From: Thermincola carboxydiphila | GTDB taxonomy: Bacteria; Bacillota; Thermincolia; Thermincolales; UBA2595 | DNA length: 64,000 nucleotides | Assembly: GCA_016841725.1 (NCBI GenBank) | Contig: JAENYP010000002.1 | Span: 1-64,000, forward strand | Reading direction: 5' to 3' | Part shown: one piece after another, positions 51,457 through 60,760 of the stretch | Layout of the letters: each line of letters begins with the position of its first letter | Numbering within the stretch: the first letter of the stretch is position 1 | Position numbers and translations under genes: made by a program | The notes under the pieces: generated by a model | What the model was told of the DNA's origin: nothing | Database searches by the model: none | The model's input: only the letters and a program-made list of their open reading frames with translations

Positions 51457-54400
51457 CTAACACTTTACTTCACTGCCGGCTGCAAAAAAGTACAGGTATT
51501 TCTCCTTCACCGGTCTCTTCAGTATCCGTTCCACAGCGATTCCGTATAGGTTTAATTGGCCCTGATATCTCTTTGCGGTTTCTGCGGTTCTTCCCGGTGG
51601 AATATAGTCGGTCTTGTAATCAATAAGGATATATCCGTCAGCTTCGTCGATCAGGCAGTCAATGACACCCTGGACTATTACCTTTTCCCCTCCGTTACCT
51701 CCTAAAACACCTGTATCGCCAGTATCACCTGTGTCAAAATATATTTCTGCTACCGGCACTGCCATGGTGAAAGCCATTTCCCGTTTAACCCTGGGAGCAG
51801 ATTTCATTTTGTGCCCCAGAGGCCCGTTGAAGAACTTCAGAACAGCACCAATGCTGACTGCTGCCGCCTGTTCACCTGTAAGCAGCCCGGCTGCCTGCAT
51901 GCTCTGCACCTGCCGGACAATAGAATCATGATTTATCTCTTCTTCCAGTTTCATGTGCTGCATCACCACGTGCATGGCCGAACCTTTTTCCGCCGGAGAC
52001 AAACCGGATATCCTTTGCAGGAATTTGGGCCTGACACCTTGTATATCTATCATTTTCTCTCTTGCTTTATCGGTCACTAAGTCGGCTTCCACTGCTTCAT
52101 CTGCCACTATAGCAAACCTTTTCTTTAATTCGGTTACCGAGGCCTTGGCAGGTATTCCGGCAGACTCTGTAGAGGGATATTTCCAGTTAAGGCCCTTATC
52201 CAGAAATTCACCATAGCTGTCTTCCATTACAACCGGTTCCAGGCGTTTTACCTGTTCCATAAATTGCGCCTTCTCAGAGCCTGTCTCAGACAAAACAGCT
52301 ATAGATACCCATGGCTCAGGGAATATTAGCTCCCACCTCGTAATATCGGCCAGCACTGCCAAATCATCCCCTGTTTCGGGGGAGAGTTTTCTCAAGGCGG
52401 CGCCATCGGGATGCCTTGACAAAGCAGGGCCTATCCAGTCCAGGTAATTCCTGGCCGACATTAGGGCGGTCTCAGGCAGAAAGCACTGTCCGGGGTCGGC
52501 CCTCCGGCCGGTTTCACACCATCCAAGAGATGCCTTGGCAAGATTTTGCACTGTTCCTACCAGGACCAGCTTTTCCTTTGCCCTGGTAAGAGCTACATAC
52601 AGTATTCGCATCTCCTCGGCCAGGAGTTCTTTTTTCAGGCAGAGCCTAATGGCATGCTGGGCAATAGTCGGATAGGTCAGGCGCAGCTCCGGGTCCACAA
52701 CCGGCAGCCCCAGGCCCATTTTCTTATGGAGCAGCGATTTTTTGCTGAGGTCTGCAGTATTAAACTGTTTACCCAGCCCGGCAACAAATACCACCGGAAA
52801 TTCGAGCCCCTTGCTCTTATGAATACTGATTATCCTGACCACATCTTCATTCTCACCCAGCGCCCCGGCAGTTCCCAGGTCGCTTCCTGTCTCCCGGAAC
52901 CTTTCAATAAACCTGAGAAACCTGAAAAGACCCCGGTAACTGGTAGCCTCAAACTGGCGGCACCGGTCATATAAAGCACGCAGGTTTGCCTGGCGCTGAG
53001 CGCCTCCGGGCATACCGCCCACGTAGGCGAAATACCCGGTTTCATGCAGCAGCCTCCAAATAAGGTCTGAAAGGGGTCCCCTTCTTGCCAGGGTCCGCCA
53101 GGTTTCCAACCGCTCCAAAAATTCCCTCAGCTTGATACCGGGACCTATACCGGAGGCAGCGCATTTTTGCACCGCATCATAATAATCACCTGTATTGTCA
53201 TGGGTGCGCACAAAGGCCATTTCATCGGCGCTGAGCCCAACCACCGGAGAGCGCATGACGGCGGCCAGAGGGATATCCTGTCTCGGATTGTCTATTACCC
53301 TAAGGAGGGACATCATTGTCTCCACTTCAACAGCCTCAAAATATCCAGTGCCCAGGTCGGCATAGGCGGGAATTCCCATGGCCCTGAATTCCTCAAGAAA
53401 TACATTTGCCATATTCCTTGTTGTCCTAAGCAGGACAACAATATCGCGATACCTTGCCGGCCGGTAATCCCCGGATTTCCCGTCAAACACATAAAGACCC
53501 GGAGTGTCGTCATCTTTTTTGCCTAACACCATTTCCCTGATTCTCTTTGCCGTCACCCGCGCCTCCCGCTGAGTGGCATCCAGGTCTTCCGGCCCCAGGC
53601 CTGCATCAGGGCCAAAATCCCCTTCCCGGGGCAGCCCTTCAGCACGCGGCAATTCTTCAGCTTGTGTCAGCTCTTGAGCTTGTGTCAGCTCTTGAGCCTG
53701 CGGCAATTCTCCATCTCCGGAGACATAATGCTTTTCCAGCAGATGTACTTCAACAGGGGTATCAGCTGCTGTAGAAACATTGGCTGCACAGTCAGGATAC
53801 TGCGCCCCGGGGACCAATTCAGCCTTTTGGTCATAGACTAGGTTGTCAAGGGTTCCACTCATCAGCTGCCTGAATATATAGTTAACTGCAGCCACAACTT
53901 CCCGGCGGCTGCGGAAGTTCCTGGTCAGGTCAATTCCTCTCTCCGGCCCCCCCTGGGAACGTGGGTAACAGTGATACTTTTCCAGAAACAAATCGGGCTC
54001 TGCCAGGCGGAACCGGTAGATACACTGTTTGACATCCCCTACCATAAACCGGTTAGTGGCGTTCTCCCCTATTCCGGAAACAAGCTTCAGGATTGTTTCC
54101 TGGACCTCATTTGTATCCTGATACTCATCAACAAAGACTTCAGTAAAATACTCCTGCATTTCACAGGCAGCTTCAGAGGGAATTATCCTGCCAGGGGATG
54201 AGTCCGGGTCCATCAATATTTTCAAACAATAATGCTCCAGGTCCGAAAAATCAACCAGGGAACGTTCATTCTTGGCTTTGGCGTACCTTTCCCTGAACTC
54301 CAGAGCCAAGCCCGCCAGCCTCTTCACCGGAGGTGCCATCATTAAGAGGTCTGCAGTCAGGTCTGCCGCCGGTCGGGAGAAAAAATCGTCCTTTATTTTA

Positions 54401-55338
54401 TTGACCATCTTTTTCACTTCATCCCGGCTGTTTTTTACTTTGTCCCGGGCATATTCGTCAATATCACTCCCTTTACAGGGCTTCAACTTACCAAACTGGG
54501 CATTGCTAATTTCACTATATAGTACCTCCCAGGAGATTGAGGCCGCATTCAGCAAATCGTCAACCAGAAGGATATCATCACTCAGGGTTTGCAGGTAGAC
54601 AGCAGGACCGCCGGGCATGGATGCTGTCCTCACCGCAGCAGCAAGGGTGTGACGACACCCCTTAAGAAGCAGTTGCACTGATTCCATTATTGACTGGCCC
54701 CACTCAAGGTTCTCAGGGGCTCCCCCCCCTGCAGCCAGGTACTTTTCATAAATACCTTCCAGCCATTGTTCAGGCCATGGATTGCTGTGAGAAAACTCAT
54801 AGAGGTTCAGGACCATGTCCTGGAGAAAGCTGTCATCCCGTAAGCCGCCATATGCATCAACCAGTTTAAGGAACTCCTCATCTCTGTTCTCATAACAGTC
54901 TTCAAACAACTCCTCCAGTACCTCAAGGCGCAGCAGGGCGGCCTCATTATCATCAGCTATCCTGAAGGCAGGGTCCAGGTCTGTTTTATAAAAATACCTG
55001 CGCAGAATGTCGAGGCAGAAGGAATGCAGGGTAGTTACCGAGGCCCTGTTTAGAAGAGTAAGCTGGCGTCTTAAATGCAGGGAATCGGGGTTATTGTTTA
55101 GTTCGCGGACAATAGCGGCACTTATCCGCTCCCGCATTTCAGCAGCCGCCGCCTTAGTGAAAGTCACCACCAGCAGCCTGTCCACATCAATAGGGCTGTA
55201 GATATCAGTAACCTGCCTGATAATCCGTTCTACAAGCACGGCGGTTTTTCCGGCGCCGGCCGCAGCAGAAACCAGGAGGTTACAGCCTCGTGCAGTTATG
55301 GCATCATGCTGTTCCGGAGTCCATGTGGGAGCACTCAT
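51457..55338 (-). CDS. addA: Helicase-nuclease AddA (RexA)
   Basis: This 1293-residue UvrD-type helicase carries Walker A SAAAGAGKTAVLVERI near residue 24, LHSFCLDILR, VFVDEYQDTNEVQ, GDVKQCIYRFRLAEPD, HKSKGLEFPVVFVAG, and a C-terminal RecB-type nuclease with GVIDCLIDEADGYILIDYKTD. It repairs double-strand breaks with AddB. A run of six-residue repeats (E-L-x-x-A-E/Q) lies at about residues 545-580 between helicase blocks. The ATG overlaps the addB stop. AAGGAGG precedes it. Confidence 0.96.
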   Translation of the reverse strand: MSAPTWTPEQHDAITARGCNLLVSAAAGAGKTAVLVERIIRQVTDIYSPIDVDRLLVVTFTKAAAAEMRERISAAIVRELNNNPDSLHLRRQLTLLNRASVTTLHSFCLDILRRYFYKTDLDPAFRIADDNEAALLRLEVLEELFEDCYENRDEEFLKLVDAYGGLRDDSFLQDMVLNLYEFSHSNPWPEQWLEGIYEKYLAAGGGAPENLEWGQSIMESVQLLLKGCRHTLAAAVRTASMPGGPAVYLQTLSDDILLVDDLLNAASISWEVLYSEISNAQFGKLKPCKGSDIDEYARDKVKNSRDEVKKMVNKIKDDFFSRPAADLTADLLMMAPPVKRLAGLALEFRERYAKAKNERSLVDFSDLEHYCLKILMDPDSSPGRIIPSEAACEMQEYFTEVFVDEYQDTNEVQETILKLVSGIGENATNRFMVGDVKQCIYRFRLAEPDLFLEKYHCYPRSQGGPERGIDLTRNFRSRREVVAAVNYIFRQLMSGTLDNLVYDQKAELVPGAQYPDCAANVSTAADTPVEVHLLEKHYVSGDGELPQAQELTQAQELTQAEELPRAEGLPREGDFGPDAGLGPEDLDATQREARVTAKRIREMVLGKKDDDTPGLYVFDGKSGDYRPARYRDIVVLLRTTRNMANVFLEEFRAMGIPAYADLGTGYFEAVEVETMMSLLRVIDNPRQDIPLAAVMRSPVVGLSADEMAFVRTHDNTGDYYDAVQKCAASGIGPGIKLREFLERLETWRTLARRGPLSDLIWRLLHETGYFAYVGGMPGGAQRQANLRALYDRCRQFEATSYRGLFRFLRFIERFRETGSDLGTAGALGENEDVVRIISIHKSKGLEFPVVFVAGLGKQFNTADLSKKSLLHKKMGLGLPVVDPELRLTYPTIAQHAIRLCLKKELLAEEMRILYVALTRAKEKLVLVGTVQNLAKASLGWCETGRRADPGQCFLPETALMSARNYLDWIGPALSRHPDGAALRKLSPETGDDLAVLADITRWELIFPEPWVSIAVLSETGSEKAQFMEQVKRLEPVVMEDSYGEFLDKGLNWKYPSTESAGIPAKASVTELKKRFAIVADEAVEADLVTDKAREKMIDIQGVRPKFLQRISGLSPAEKGSAMHVVMQHMKLEEEINHDSIVRQVQSMQAAGLLTGEQAAAVSIGAVLKFFNGPLGHKMKSAPRVKREMAFTMAVPVAEIYFDTGDTGDTGVLGGNGGEKVIVQGVIDCLIDEADGYILIDYKTDYIPPGRTAETAKRYQGQLNLYGIAVERILKRPVKEKYLYFFAAGSEVKC
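53640..53712. repeat. 18-bp minisatellite inside addA
   Basis: The unit AGCTCTTGAGCTTGTGTC and near variants recur about four or five times, encoding hexapeptides such as ELTQAQ and ELTQAE. It falls in a linker between helicase motifs. Confidence 0.75.
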
Positions 55339-58300
55339 GATTTACCTCCTTCCCCGGCAGCTGTCATTGAAATCCTCTGCCAAAGCTCATTTTCCGGGAC
55401 AGGGCGCAAGACCCTGAAAAGGTTGCCTTCCATGAGGGTATCAAAACTGCATACAGGTTTGAAGCGGCAGTACCGGCAAGCATTTTGACTCCGCATTTTA
55501 TAAGGAGTGATATTGACATTACCACCGAGTATTTCCTTGCCGTAATCCTGAAATATGGTCTCTATGAAACGGCGCAGCAGTTCAAACTGCTTTTCTCCAA
55601 TAACCGGTGCACTGCTGTAAAAAGTCCCGTCATTCTTTATCCCAACCGGAAATAGGTCGGAATAGCCTGTCTCTGTCCAGGCATCCATTAACCTGAATAC
55701 ATCCCGGTCATCCAAGAGCAGTCCCTTCATCTTTAATTTTAGAGTTACTGCTCTCTCTGCCTCCTCGGGTGTCATTGGTCCAGAGACCGGCAGCAGAGGA
55801 TCGGTAACTGTGAAGTACAGAATCCCGGCAGGCTTTACCTGGCAGTCCTGGGCCTGGGTTTTGGCGAAATAATCCAGAGCAACATGAAGGTATGTAAGCA
55901 GCTGCAGGCTCAGGCCGTAATAAACCTCCTCAAGGTTTAAGCGGCGGTCTCCTGATTTGTAGTCAATAACTCGCAGATAAATGCTGTTTTCTGAAACGGC
56001 CTTGTCAAGCCTGTCAATGCGCCCGGCCAGTTCCAGGGTTTCACCTCCCGGAAGCTGGATAACCTTTGCCGGCATCAGACCGCCCGGCCCAAAGGAAATT
56101 TCCAGCCCACAGGGCCTGAAACTGCTGCGGCGCGCATGCTCAGTAAGAACCAGGGCGGCCCGGTTAACTGCCCTTTTAAGTTTCCCTGCCAAGTACCGGT
56201 ATCTGGCGCTGCTCAATAGAATTTGATTTTGCAGCCCCGGTATCAGGTCGTCAACTGTCTGTTCACTGAGCCGGAGACAGTCCTCCCTGCTCAGGTTACC
56301 CCAGTCGTCCCCATGCCGCTCCACCTCATGGGCAAACCTTTTCAGGGCAGCATGGAAAAGTTCCCCCATATCAGGGGCTTCCAGACGAAACATATTCCTT
56401 TCCTTCAGCTTTAGCCCGTAAGAAGAAAAATGTGCAAAAGGGCAGGCAGCAAAACGCTCTATTCTGGAAACACTGGCCTTGATGTTTTTCCCATAAAGCA
56501 TACTGCTGGTACTTCTTGAGAGGTTTTTTACAGTATTGTCTCCAAATACCGCTTCAATGACCTGTCCGGCCTGACCCGAAATATCCCTGGTGACAAACCG
56601 GTTGTACAGCTCCCACCAGATACCGTGAACAGGCCTTCCCGCTCTGGCATCACGGAGCCTTCCAGCCAGATAAGACAGGGCTCTCCCGGGATGTACCAGG
56701 AATTCCAGGCCTTCAGCCTCACTACCGGCAAAGGGTTCTACCTGGAAACTGTCTTCTCTGACCTCTGGAAGCAGTTCCCTGATCCTGGATATCACCGGTG
56801 ATACCCCAATAGCCCTGCCCTCGTCGTCAGCCAAAGGGTAACTCACCCACAACCGCTCACTGGCCCTGGTGAGGGCGGTATAAACAAGGAACTGTTCCTC
56901 AAAAGATTTTTTCCGGCTTCCCGGCGCCAGACTGATTCCTGCCAGTTCCAGCCTTTCCCGTTCTATATCATTAAAGATTCCGTCATCAGAAATCCTGGCC
57001 GGCAATACTCCTTCATTGGCTCCCAGGATAAACACGTTTTTAATATCCGGGTTGCGGGAGCGGTCAAGGGAACCCACCACCACCTGGTCAAGCCCGGGAG
57101 GTATCATTCCCAGTGTCAGGCCGGCAAAACCTGCTTCCAGGATTCCCGCATAAGCAGGCAAATCTGTCTGCTCATCTCCCAGGGCTTCAACCACCTCATC
57201 AAATAGATCCATAACACTTTTCCAGACCTGGGTATGCTCCCTGGCAGTCACTATATTTCCTGCAGCATGATCGGTTTCCCTCCACCTGTTAAGTGTATCC
57301 CCCGCCCCCAGGTCTTCCAGCAGTTCATATAGAATAGCTGTCATTTCCCGGACATTCCCGGCAGTGTCAATCTTACGGCAAAAATCCGCCAGCGCCCCGG
57401 CTGCCCTTCTCCTTATATCGTTAATCTGTTCCAGATCGGCCCTTTCTTCTTCAGTTAGATTCCGGTCCTCCCCCAGGGAATCCTGTTTCCTGTAAACCCA
57501 ATCCCTGTCATCTGTCCATCGAAATCCCCTGATACCGTGGGCTAGCACGTAATTTTCCAGATTATAGATACTTTCCCTGTCAACCGGAACCAGATCTGTT
57601 TTCAGGTATCGGAATACCGGCTCATAAGCCCAGTTCTTCACAGACGTTTCCAGTGCGGAACGAATCAGTTCAATCAGGGGATGGTGCATTACTTTTCGTT
57701 TATGATCAATAAAAAAAGGTATCTGGTGGTCTGTGAAAATACCTGTAATCAAGTCATGGTACATTTCCAGTTCCCGCAGCAAAACTGTGGAATCACGCCA
57801 TCGCCTGCCTTCATCTCTCGCCTGGCGGATAATTTCCCGGGCACATGCCTCAACTTCAGCCCGCCTGTTGGCAGCAGCAACAATTCTGACATTTCCCGGG
57901 CTTTGAGCATATTGCGGCGCCGGATAACTAAAAAAGTATTTCTCCAGATGGGCCAAGTCACCTGCCGAACAGAAACGCCGGGGCGGCTCATCAGAGAATG
58001 CGGCTGGACCGGCGATTTTTACCTGCAGCCTATCCCCGATAGTTTTCAGTTTGTTATAAGTCTCCCATACGGGGTAAAATACATCGTTTTCGGTGAGGTT
58101 GTCCGCCACACTTGTGGAATCAATACAAAGAGCTATATTCACTGAGCCGGCTGACTGCACGATGGCCTCAATTACCTTCAGTTCCTGTGGCGTAAATCCT
58201 TTAAACCCATCTATCCAAAATTCAGCCTGATCAAAGGTCCCGGCCTTGGACATCTGTTCTGCCAGCAGGTTCAGGTAATCATCCGGATCTGTATAACTGT

Positions 58301-58814
58301 CTTCAAGTTGTTTTTCCAGTTCTCTGTACAAAAAAGCCATATCAATTAATTTATCTGTCAAAAGCAATCCTTTTTTTGCCAGCACCAATGCCGCATTTTC
58401 CAGTTTCTCCGGTGATATCAGGTAAGTCTTCATCTCCCCGATACTCCTGGCAAGACAATCTGGAAAACCGGGACGTCCGGCAGTACTTCCAAACAATCTT
58501 AATTCATGCTTGTGCTTTTCCAAAAGCCTGCGCAAAATCATCCGTTTACCAAGTTCACCCACCGGAATTCGCGCCGCTCCCCCCGTCTCCAGCAGTACCC
58601 TGTATGCAAGCCTGCGGAAGCTCAATACCTGTGCTCTCACAGACCCCTCCAGGCCAAGTTTTGCTGACAGGTAATATTCCATCTGGAAGGTCGCCTGTTC
58701 CGGTACTAATATTATTATGGGGGACCCGTCCGGACTCCGCTCAAGCTCCTCTTTAACATGTTTAAAGATATACCTCGTCTTCCCGGCACCGGCACGGCCC
58801 AGTATAAACCGCAA
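55335..58814 (-). CDS. addB: Helicase-nuclease AddB (RexB)
   Basis: The 1159-residue protein starts RFILGRAGAGKTRYIFKHV, the AddB Walker A region, and ends with a RecB-type nuclease (RVIDYKSGDRRL) and iron-sulfur cysteines: one in ACPF and three in CRYCRFKPVC. These hold the 4Fe-4S cluster that ties the nuclease domain. The second TTG, at 58814, has GGAGG eight bases upstream and matches the family N-terminus, so I chose it over the longer reading to 58856. It is the first gene of the repair operon. Confidence 0.93.
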   Translation of the reverse strand: MRFILGRAGAGKTRYIFKHVKEELERSPDGSPIIILVPEQATFQMEYYLSAKLGLEGSVRAQVLSFRRLAYRVLLETGGAARIPVGELGKRMILRRLLEKHKHELRLFGSTAGRPGFPDCLARSIGEMKTYLISPEKLENAALVLAKKGLLLTDKLIDMAFLYRELEKQLEDSYTDPDDYLNLLAEQMSKAGTFDQAEFWIDGFKGFTPQELKVIEAIVQSAGSVNIALCIDSTSVADNLTENDVFYPVWETYNKLKTIGDRLQVKIAGPAAFSDEPPRRFCSAGDLAHLEKYFFSYPAPQYAQSPGNVRIVAAANRRAEVEACAREIIRQARDEGRRWRDSTVLLRELEMYHDLITGIFTDHQIPFFIDHKRKVMHHPLIELIRSALETSVKNWAYEPVFRYLKTDLVPVDRESIYNLENYVLAHGIRGFRWTDDRDWVYRKQDSLGEDRNLTEEERADLEQINDIRRRAAGALADFCRKIDTAGNVREMTAILYELLEDLGAGDTLNRWRETDHAAGNIVTAREHTQVWKSVMDLFDEVVEALGDEQTDLPAYAGILEAGFAGLTLGMIPPGLDQVVVGSLDRSRNPDIKNVFILGANEGVLPARISDDGIFNDIERERLELAGISLAPGSRKKSFEEQFLVYTALTRASERLWVSYPLADDEGRAIGVSPVISRIRELLPEVREDSFQVEPFAGSEAEGLEFLVHPGRALSYLAGRLRDARAGRPVHGIWWELYNRFVTRDISGQAGQVIEAVFGDNTVKNLSRSTSSMLYGKNIKASVSRIERFAACPFAHFSSYGLKLKERNMFRLEAPDMGELFHAALKRFAHEVERHGDDWGNLSREDCLRLSEQTVDDLIPGLQNQILLSSARYRYLAGKLKRAVNRAALVLTEHARRSSFRPCGLEISFGPGGLMPAKVIQLPGGETLELAGRIDRLDKAVSENSIYLRVIDYKSGDRRLNLEEVYYGLSLQLLTYLHVALDYFAKTQAQDCQVKPAGILYFTVTDPLLPVSGPMTPEEAERAVTLKLKMKGLLLDDRDVFRLMDAWTETGYSDLFPVGIKNDGTFYSSAPVIGEKQFELLRRFIETIFQDYGKEILGGNVNITPYKMRSQNACRYCRFKPVCSFDTLMEGNLFRVLRPVPENELWQRISMTAAGEGGKS

Positions 58815-58929
58815 TTCCAAGCCCTCCACCCCACATTCTTTCGGTTTTAGGAACAATTCGCCACATAATTTAATTATTCCTTTACTTTGGCAGCCCGCTT
58901 AATGCTTTCCTGCCTGCCATCAATTGCCA

Positions 58930-58962
58930 AAAAAAAACCGTCCCTCTGTTGACAGGACAGTT
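58930..58962 (-). terminator. Terminator after the Mrr-like gene
   Basis: A short imperfect stem (GTCC/GGAC) is followed on the minus strand by nine T. The T-run is the stronger part of the evidence. Confidence 0.55.
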
Positions 58963-58969
58963 ATGCCGT

Positions 58970-59572
58970 TCATGGAATTATATTGGACATTTCCCTGCGG
59001 AAATAGTTTTCCAGAGATCCAAAGTGTTCAATCTTACCCCTGCTGGTAAATCCGTAAAATGGTCTTCTCCTGTTGCCAAACTCATTGTTGCACAGCGCTT
59101 TTTTTAGTTCCAGAGGACTGATTCCCATAATCAAATCACTGCCCGCATCATATTTTTGGTTTACGAGTACAGGAGAAACACGCGCCAGACCAATCCTGTT
59201 TTCAAAAGCATACCTTACGGCTCCTCTGTTGAAAGGATACCTGGAGGTAATGTATAGTTTTCTGATATTTCGCTCTGAGAAGTTTCTCAGGCTGACCATA
59301 AATTGCTTCAGTATATCCACTGTAACAATCTCAGCATCATCACAGTTGATGAACCAGTAATTATAGCCTGACATACCATTCCCGGAATTGTGGCGAAGTT
59401 CTGCCACTAAATTAAATTGTATGCTTCCTGATGACCGCATTTCATTAATCGAGAAAACAACCGGTGATTCCATAAGTGATCCATCAAGCAACCGGGCCTC
59501 ACAAACCGCTTTCAGCGCTGATAATACTTTTACCTTTAAATCACATGCTGTCAATGACTTTTCCATACTCAT
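58970..59572 (-). CDS. Unknown protein with distant Mrr/PD-(D/E)xK-like C-terminal pattern
   Basis: This 200-residue cytoplasmic protein has no obvious motif for a known enzyme. Its middle reads IRKLYITSRYPFNRGAVRYAFENRIGLARVSP, which resembles the end of Mrr-type restriction endonuclease domains (a threonine-serine start, an alanine-rich helix and a leucine strand). The preceding stretch FNLVAELRHNSGNG could cover a catalytic strand, but a clear D-x(n)-E/Q-x-K motif is not seen. If related, it may be an inactive nuclease fold. It lies upstream of addB with its own terminator, and an operon relation to the 166-residue protein is likely. Confidence 0.5.
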   Translation of the reverse strand: MSMEKSLTACDLKVKVLSALKAVCEARLLDGSLMESPVVFSINEMRSSGSIQFNLVAELRHNSGNGMSGYNYWFINCDDAEIVTVDILKQFMVSLRNFSERNIRKLYITSRYPFNRGAVRYAFENRIGLARVSPVLVNQKYDAGSDLIMGISPLELKKALCNNEFGNRRRPFYGFTSRGKIEHFGSLENYFRREMSNIIP

Positions 59573-59583
59573 AGCTGACTGTT

Positions 59584-60084
59584 TTATTTACCCACTTTTG
59601 AGCAAATACAGTCGTAAATCTCCTTAGTTTCTTCTTGATTGTCAGCAAACATTTTTCCTGTTTCTGCGGTAAAATAATGTTTCTCGCTGCCATCCCTCAC
59701 TACTAACCAATGCCGGGGGCTTAAAGGCCGAATTTTGCCGAGCCAGACTACTTCAAGTCCCTCAGCATCAATCGACAGATTCAAGGGAATTTTCTGACCT
59801 TTGTAGCCCAAATATTGAACCCCCTCCGGGGTTACTGTCAATATCCCGCTTCCGCTTAGCCCGGTTAAACCCACAATAAATGATACACTTCTCTCATGCC
59901 TGGCCGGAAAAGCCATATTAGCTATAAGTCCGGGATTTTGAACCAACACCTTTTTCTGAACATCTCTGATAAGATTTCGTTTGCTTCTGATGTATACAAA
60001 CACCAAAAAGATTGCAATAATGATTAGAGATGATATAATTGCTGTATCAGATAACGGGTATGTATAGAGTCCGGAAATGTTCAA
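59584..60084 (-). CDS. Single-helix membrane protein of unknown function
   Basis: The 166-residue protein has a short outside segment, one helix (about 12-32), and a cytoplasmic part of about 130 residues with beta-strand rhythm (GILTVTPEGVQYLGYKG, then IDAEGLEVVWLGKIRPL), vaguely reminiscent of PH-like domains. I do not recognise the family. It precedes the Mrr-like gene by 11 bp. The upstream region is shared with the diverging hemerythrin gene. Confidence 0.6.
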   Translation of the reverse strand: MNISGLYTYPLSDTAIISSLIIIAIFLVFVYIRSKRNLIRDVQKKVLVQNPGLIANMAFPARHERSVSFIVGLTGLSGSGILTVTPEGVQYLGYKGQKIPLNLSIDAEGLEVVWLGKIRPLSPRHWLVVRDGSEKHYFTAETGKMFADNQEETKEIYDCICSKVGK

Positions 60085-60168
60085 ATTCGTCTCAGCTCCG
60101 TTGCATTTATTTTCGGTATCTGAGGATATTATTACATATCTTTTTGTTCGTTTCCTGCCATAAGGGTT

Positions 60169-60218
60169 TGAAATGCAGGTTTTAAGGTGTGAAATGCGGT
60201 TTTCATGGAATGAAATAC
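60169..60218 (+). promoter_or_regulatory. Three 21-bp-spaced direct repeats before the hemerythrin gene
   Basis: TGAAATGC, TGAAATGC and TGAAATAC begin at 60169, 60190 and 60211, exactly 21 bp apart (two helical turns). Each is followed by GG or AGG and, in the first two, TTTT. This looks like an array of regulator sites on one DNA face. Confidence 0.6.
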
Positions 60219-60280
60219 GGTGAGGTGTTGTCCTGATTTTCCACCAGTGCCAGGAAAATCTTGAACAACACTCACCGTAT
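60215..60280 (+). repeat. Long imperfect hairpin in the hemerythrin leader
   Basis: ATACGGTGAG-x-TGTTGT with GATTTTCC on one side pairs with GGAAAATC and ACAACA-x-TCACCGTAT on the other, around a ten-base loop. The third direct repeat overlaps its left arm. No T-run follows, so it is not a simple terminator. Confidence 0.75.
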
Positions 60281-60311
60281 CGGACAAAAAACCAACTAAG
60301 GAGGAACTAAT

Positions 60312-60716
60312 ATGGACTGGATGAAAACATATCACGAGGATCACAAATCAGTACTGGTGCTGTTGGCCAAGTTTACAGGCAACATATTGGACCTGAAAGC
60401 AGGGCTGTCGACACCCTATACTTTTGTCGAATTCAAAGAATTTGCAGATGTAATCAATAATGTCATCATCCCTCATTTTAAGAAGGAGGAAACCACAATT
60501 TATGCTGAAATTCGAAAAAAGAGCCCTGCAGGGTCGGATTTCATAGATGAAATGCTGCGGGAACACGAAGAACTCTATACTCTCTTTGATGCATACGCAC
60601 ACGCTGTGGAGATACAGGATACGGAAAAAATCATCGCAATCAGTTCCCGGCTTGACCATGTTCTCAGACATCACATAATGAAAGAGGAAGATCAACTGGC
60701 ATCTTTCCTGAAATAA
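60312..60716 (+). CDS. Hemerythrin-like di-iron protein
   Basis: This 134-residue protein is a hemerythrin HHE domain of four helices: HEDHKSVLVLLAKF near residue 8, IIPHFKKEETTIY, LREHEELYTLF and LRHHIMKEEDQLASFL, providing the histidine and acidic ligands for two irons. Such proteins bind oxygen or nitric oxide or store iron; in anaerobes they often protect against oxygen. AGGAGG precedes the ATG. Its leader has three 21-bp repeats and a long hairpin. It is on the plus strand, opposite to its neighbours. Confidence 0.9.
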   Translation: MDWMKTYHEDHKSVLVLLAKFTGNILDLKAGLSTPYTFVEFKEFADVINNVIIPHFKKEETTIYAEIRKKSPAGSDFIDEMLREHEELYTLFDAYAHAVEIQDTEKIIAISSRLDHVLRHHIMKEEDQLASFLK

Positions 60717-60760
60717 GGGAATTTTATATTTCTGTTACAGGGCTTAAATGAGCACTGTGT

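Noticed and set aside
60132-60344. 70-codon minus-strand frame over the hemerythrin leader
   Set aside because: It is made by the repeated leader sequence and overlaps the hemerythrin start with no ribosome site of its own.
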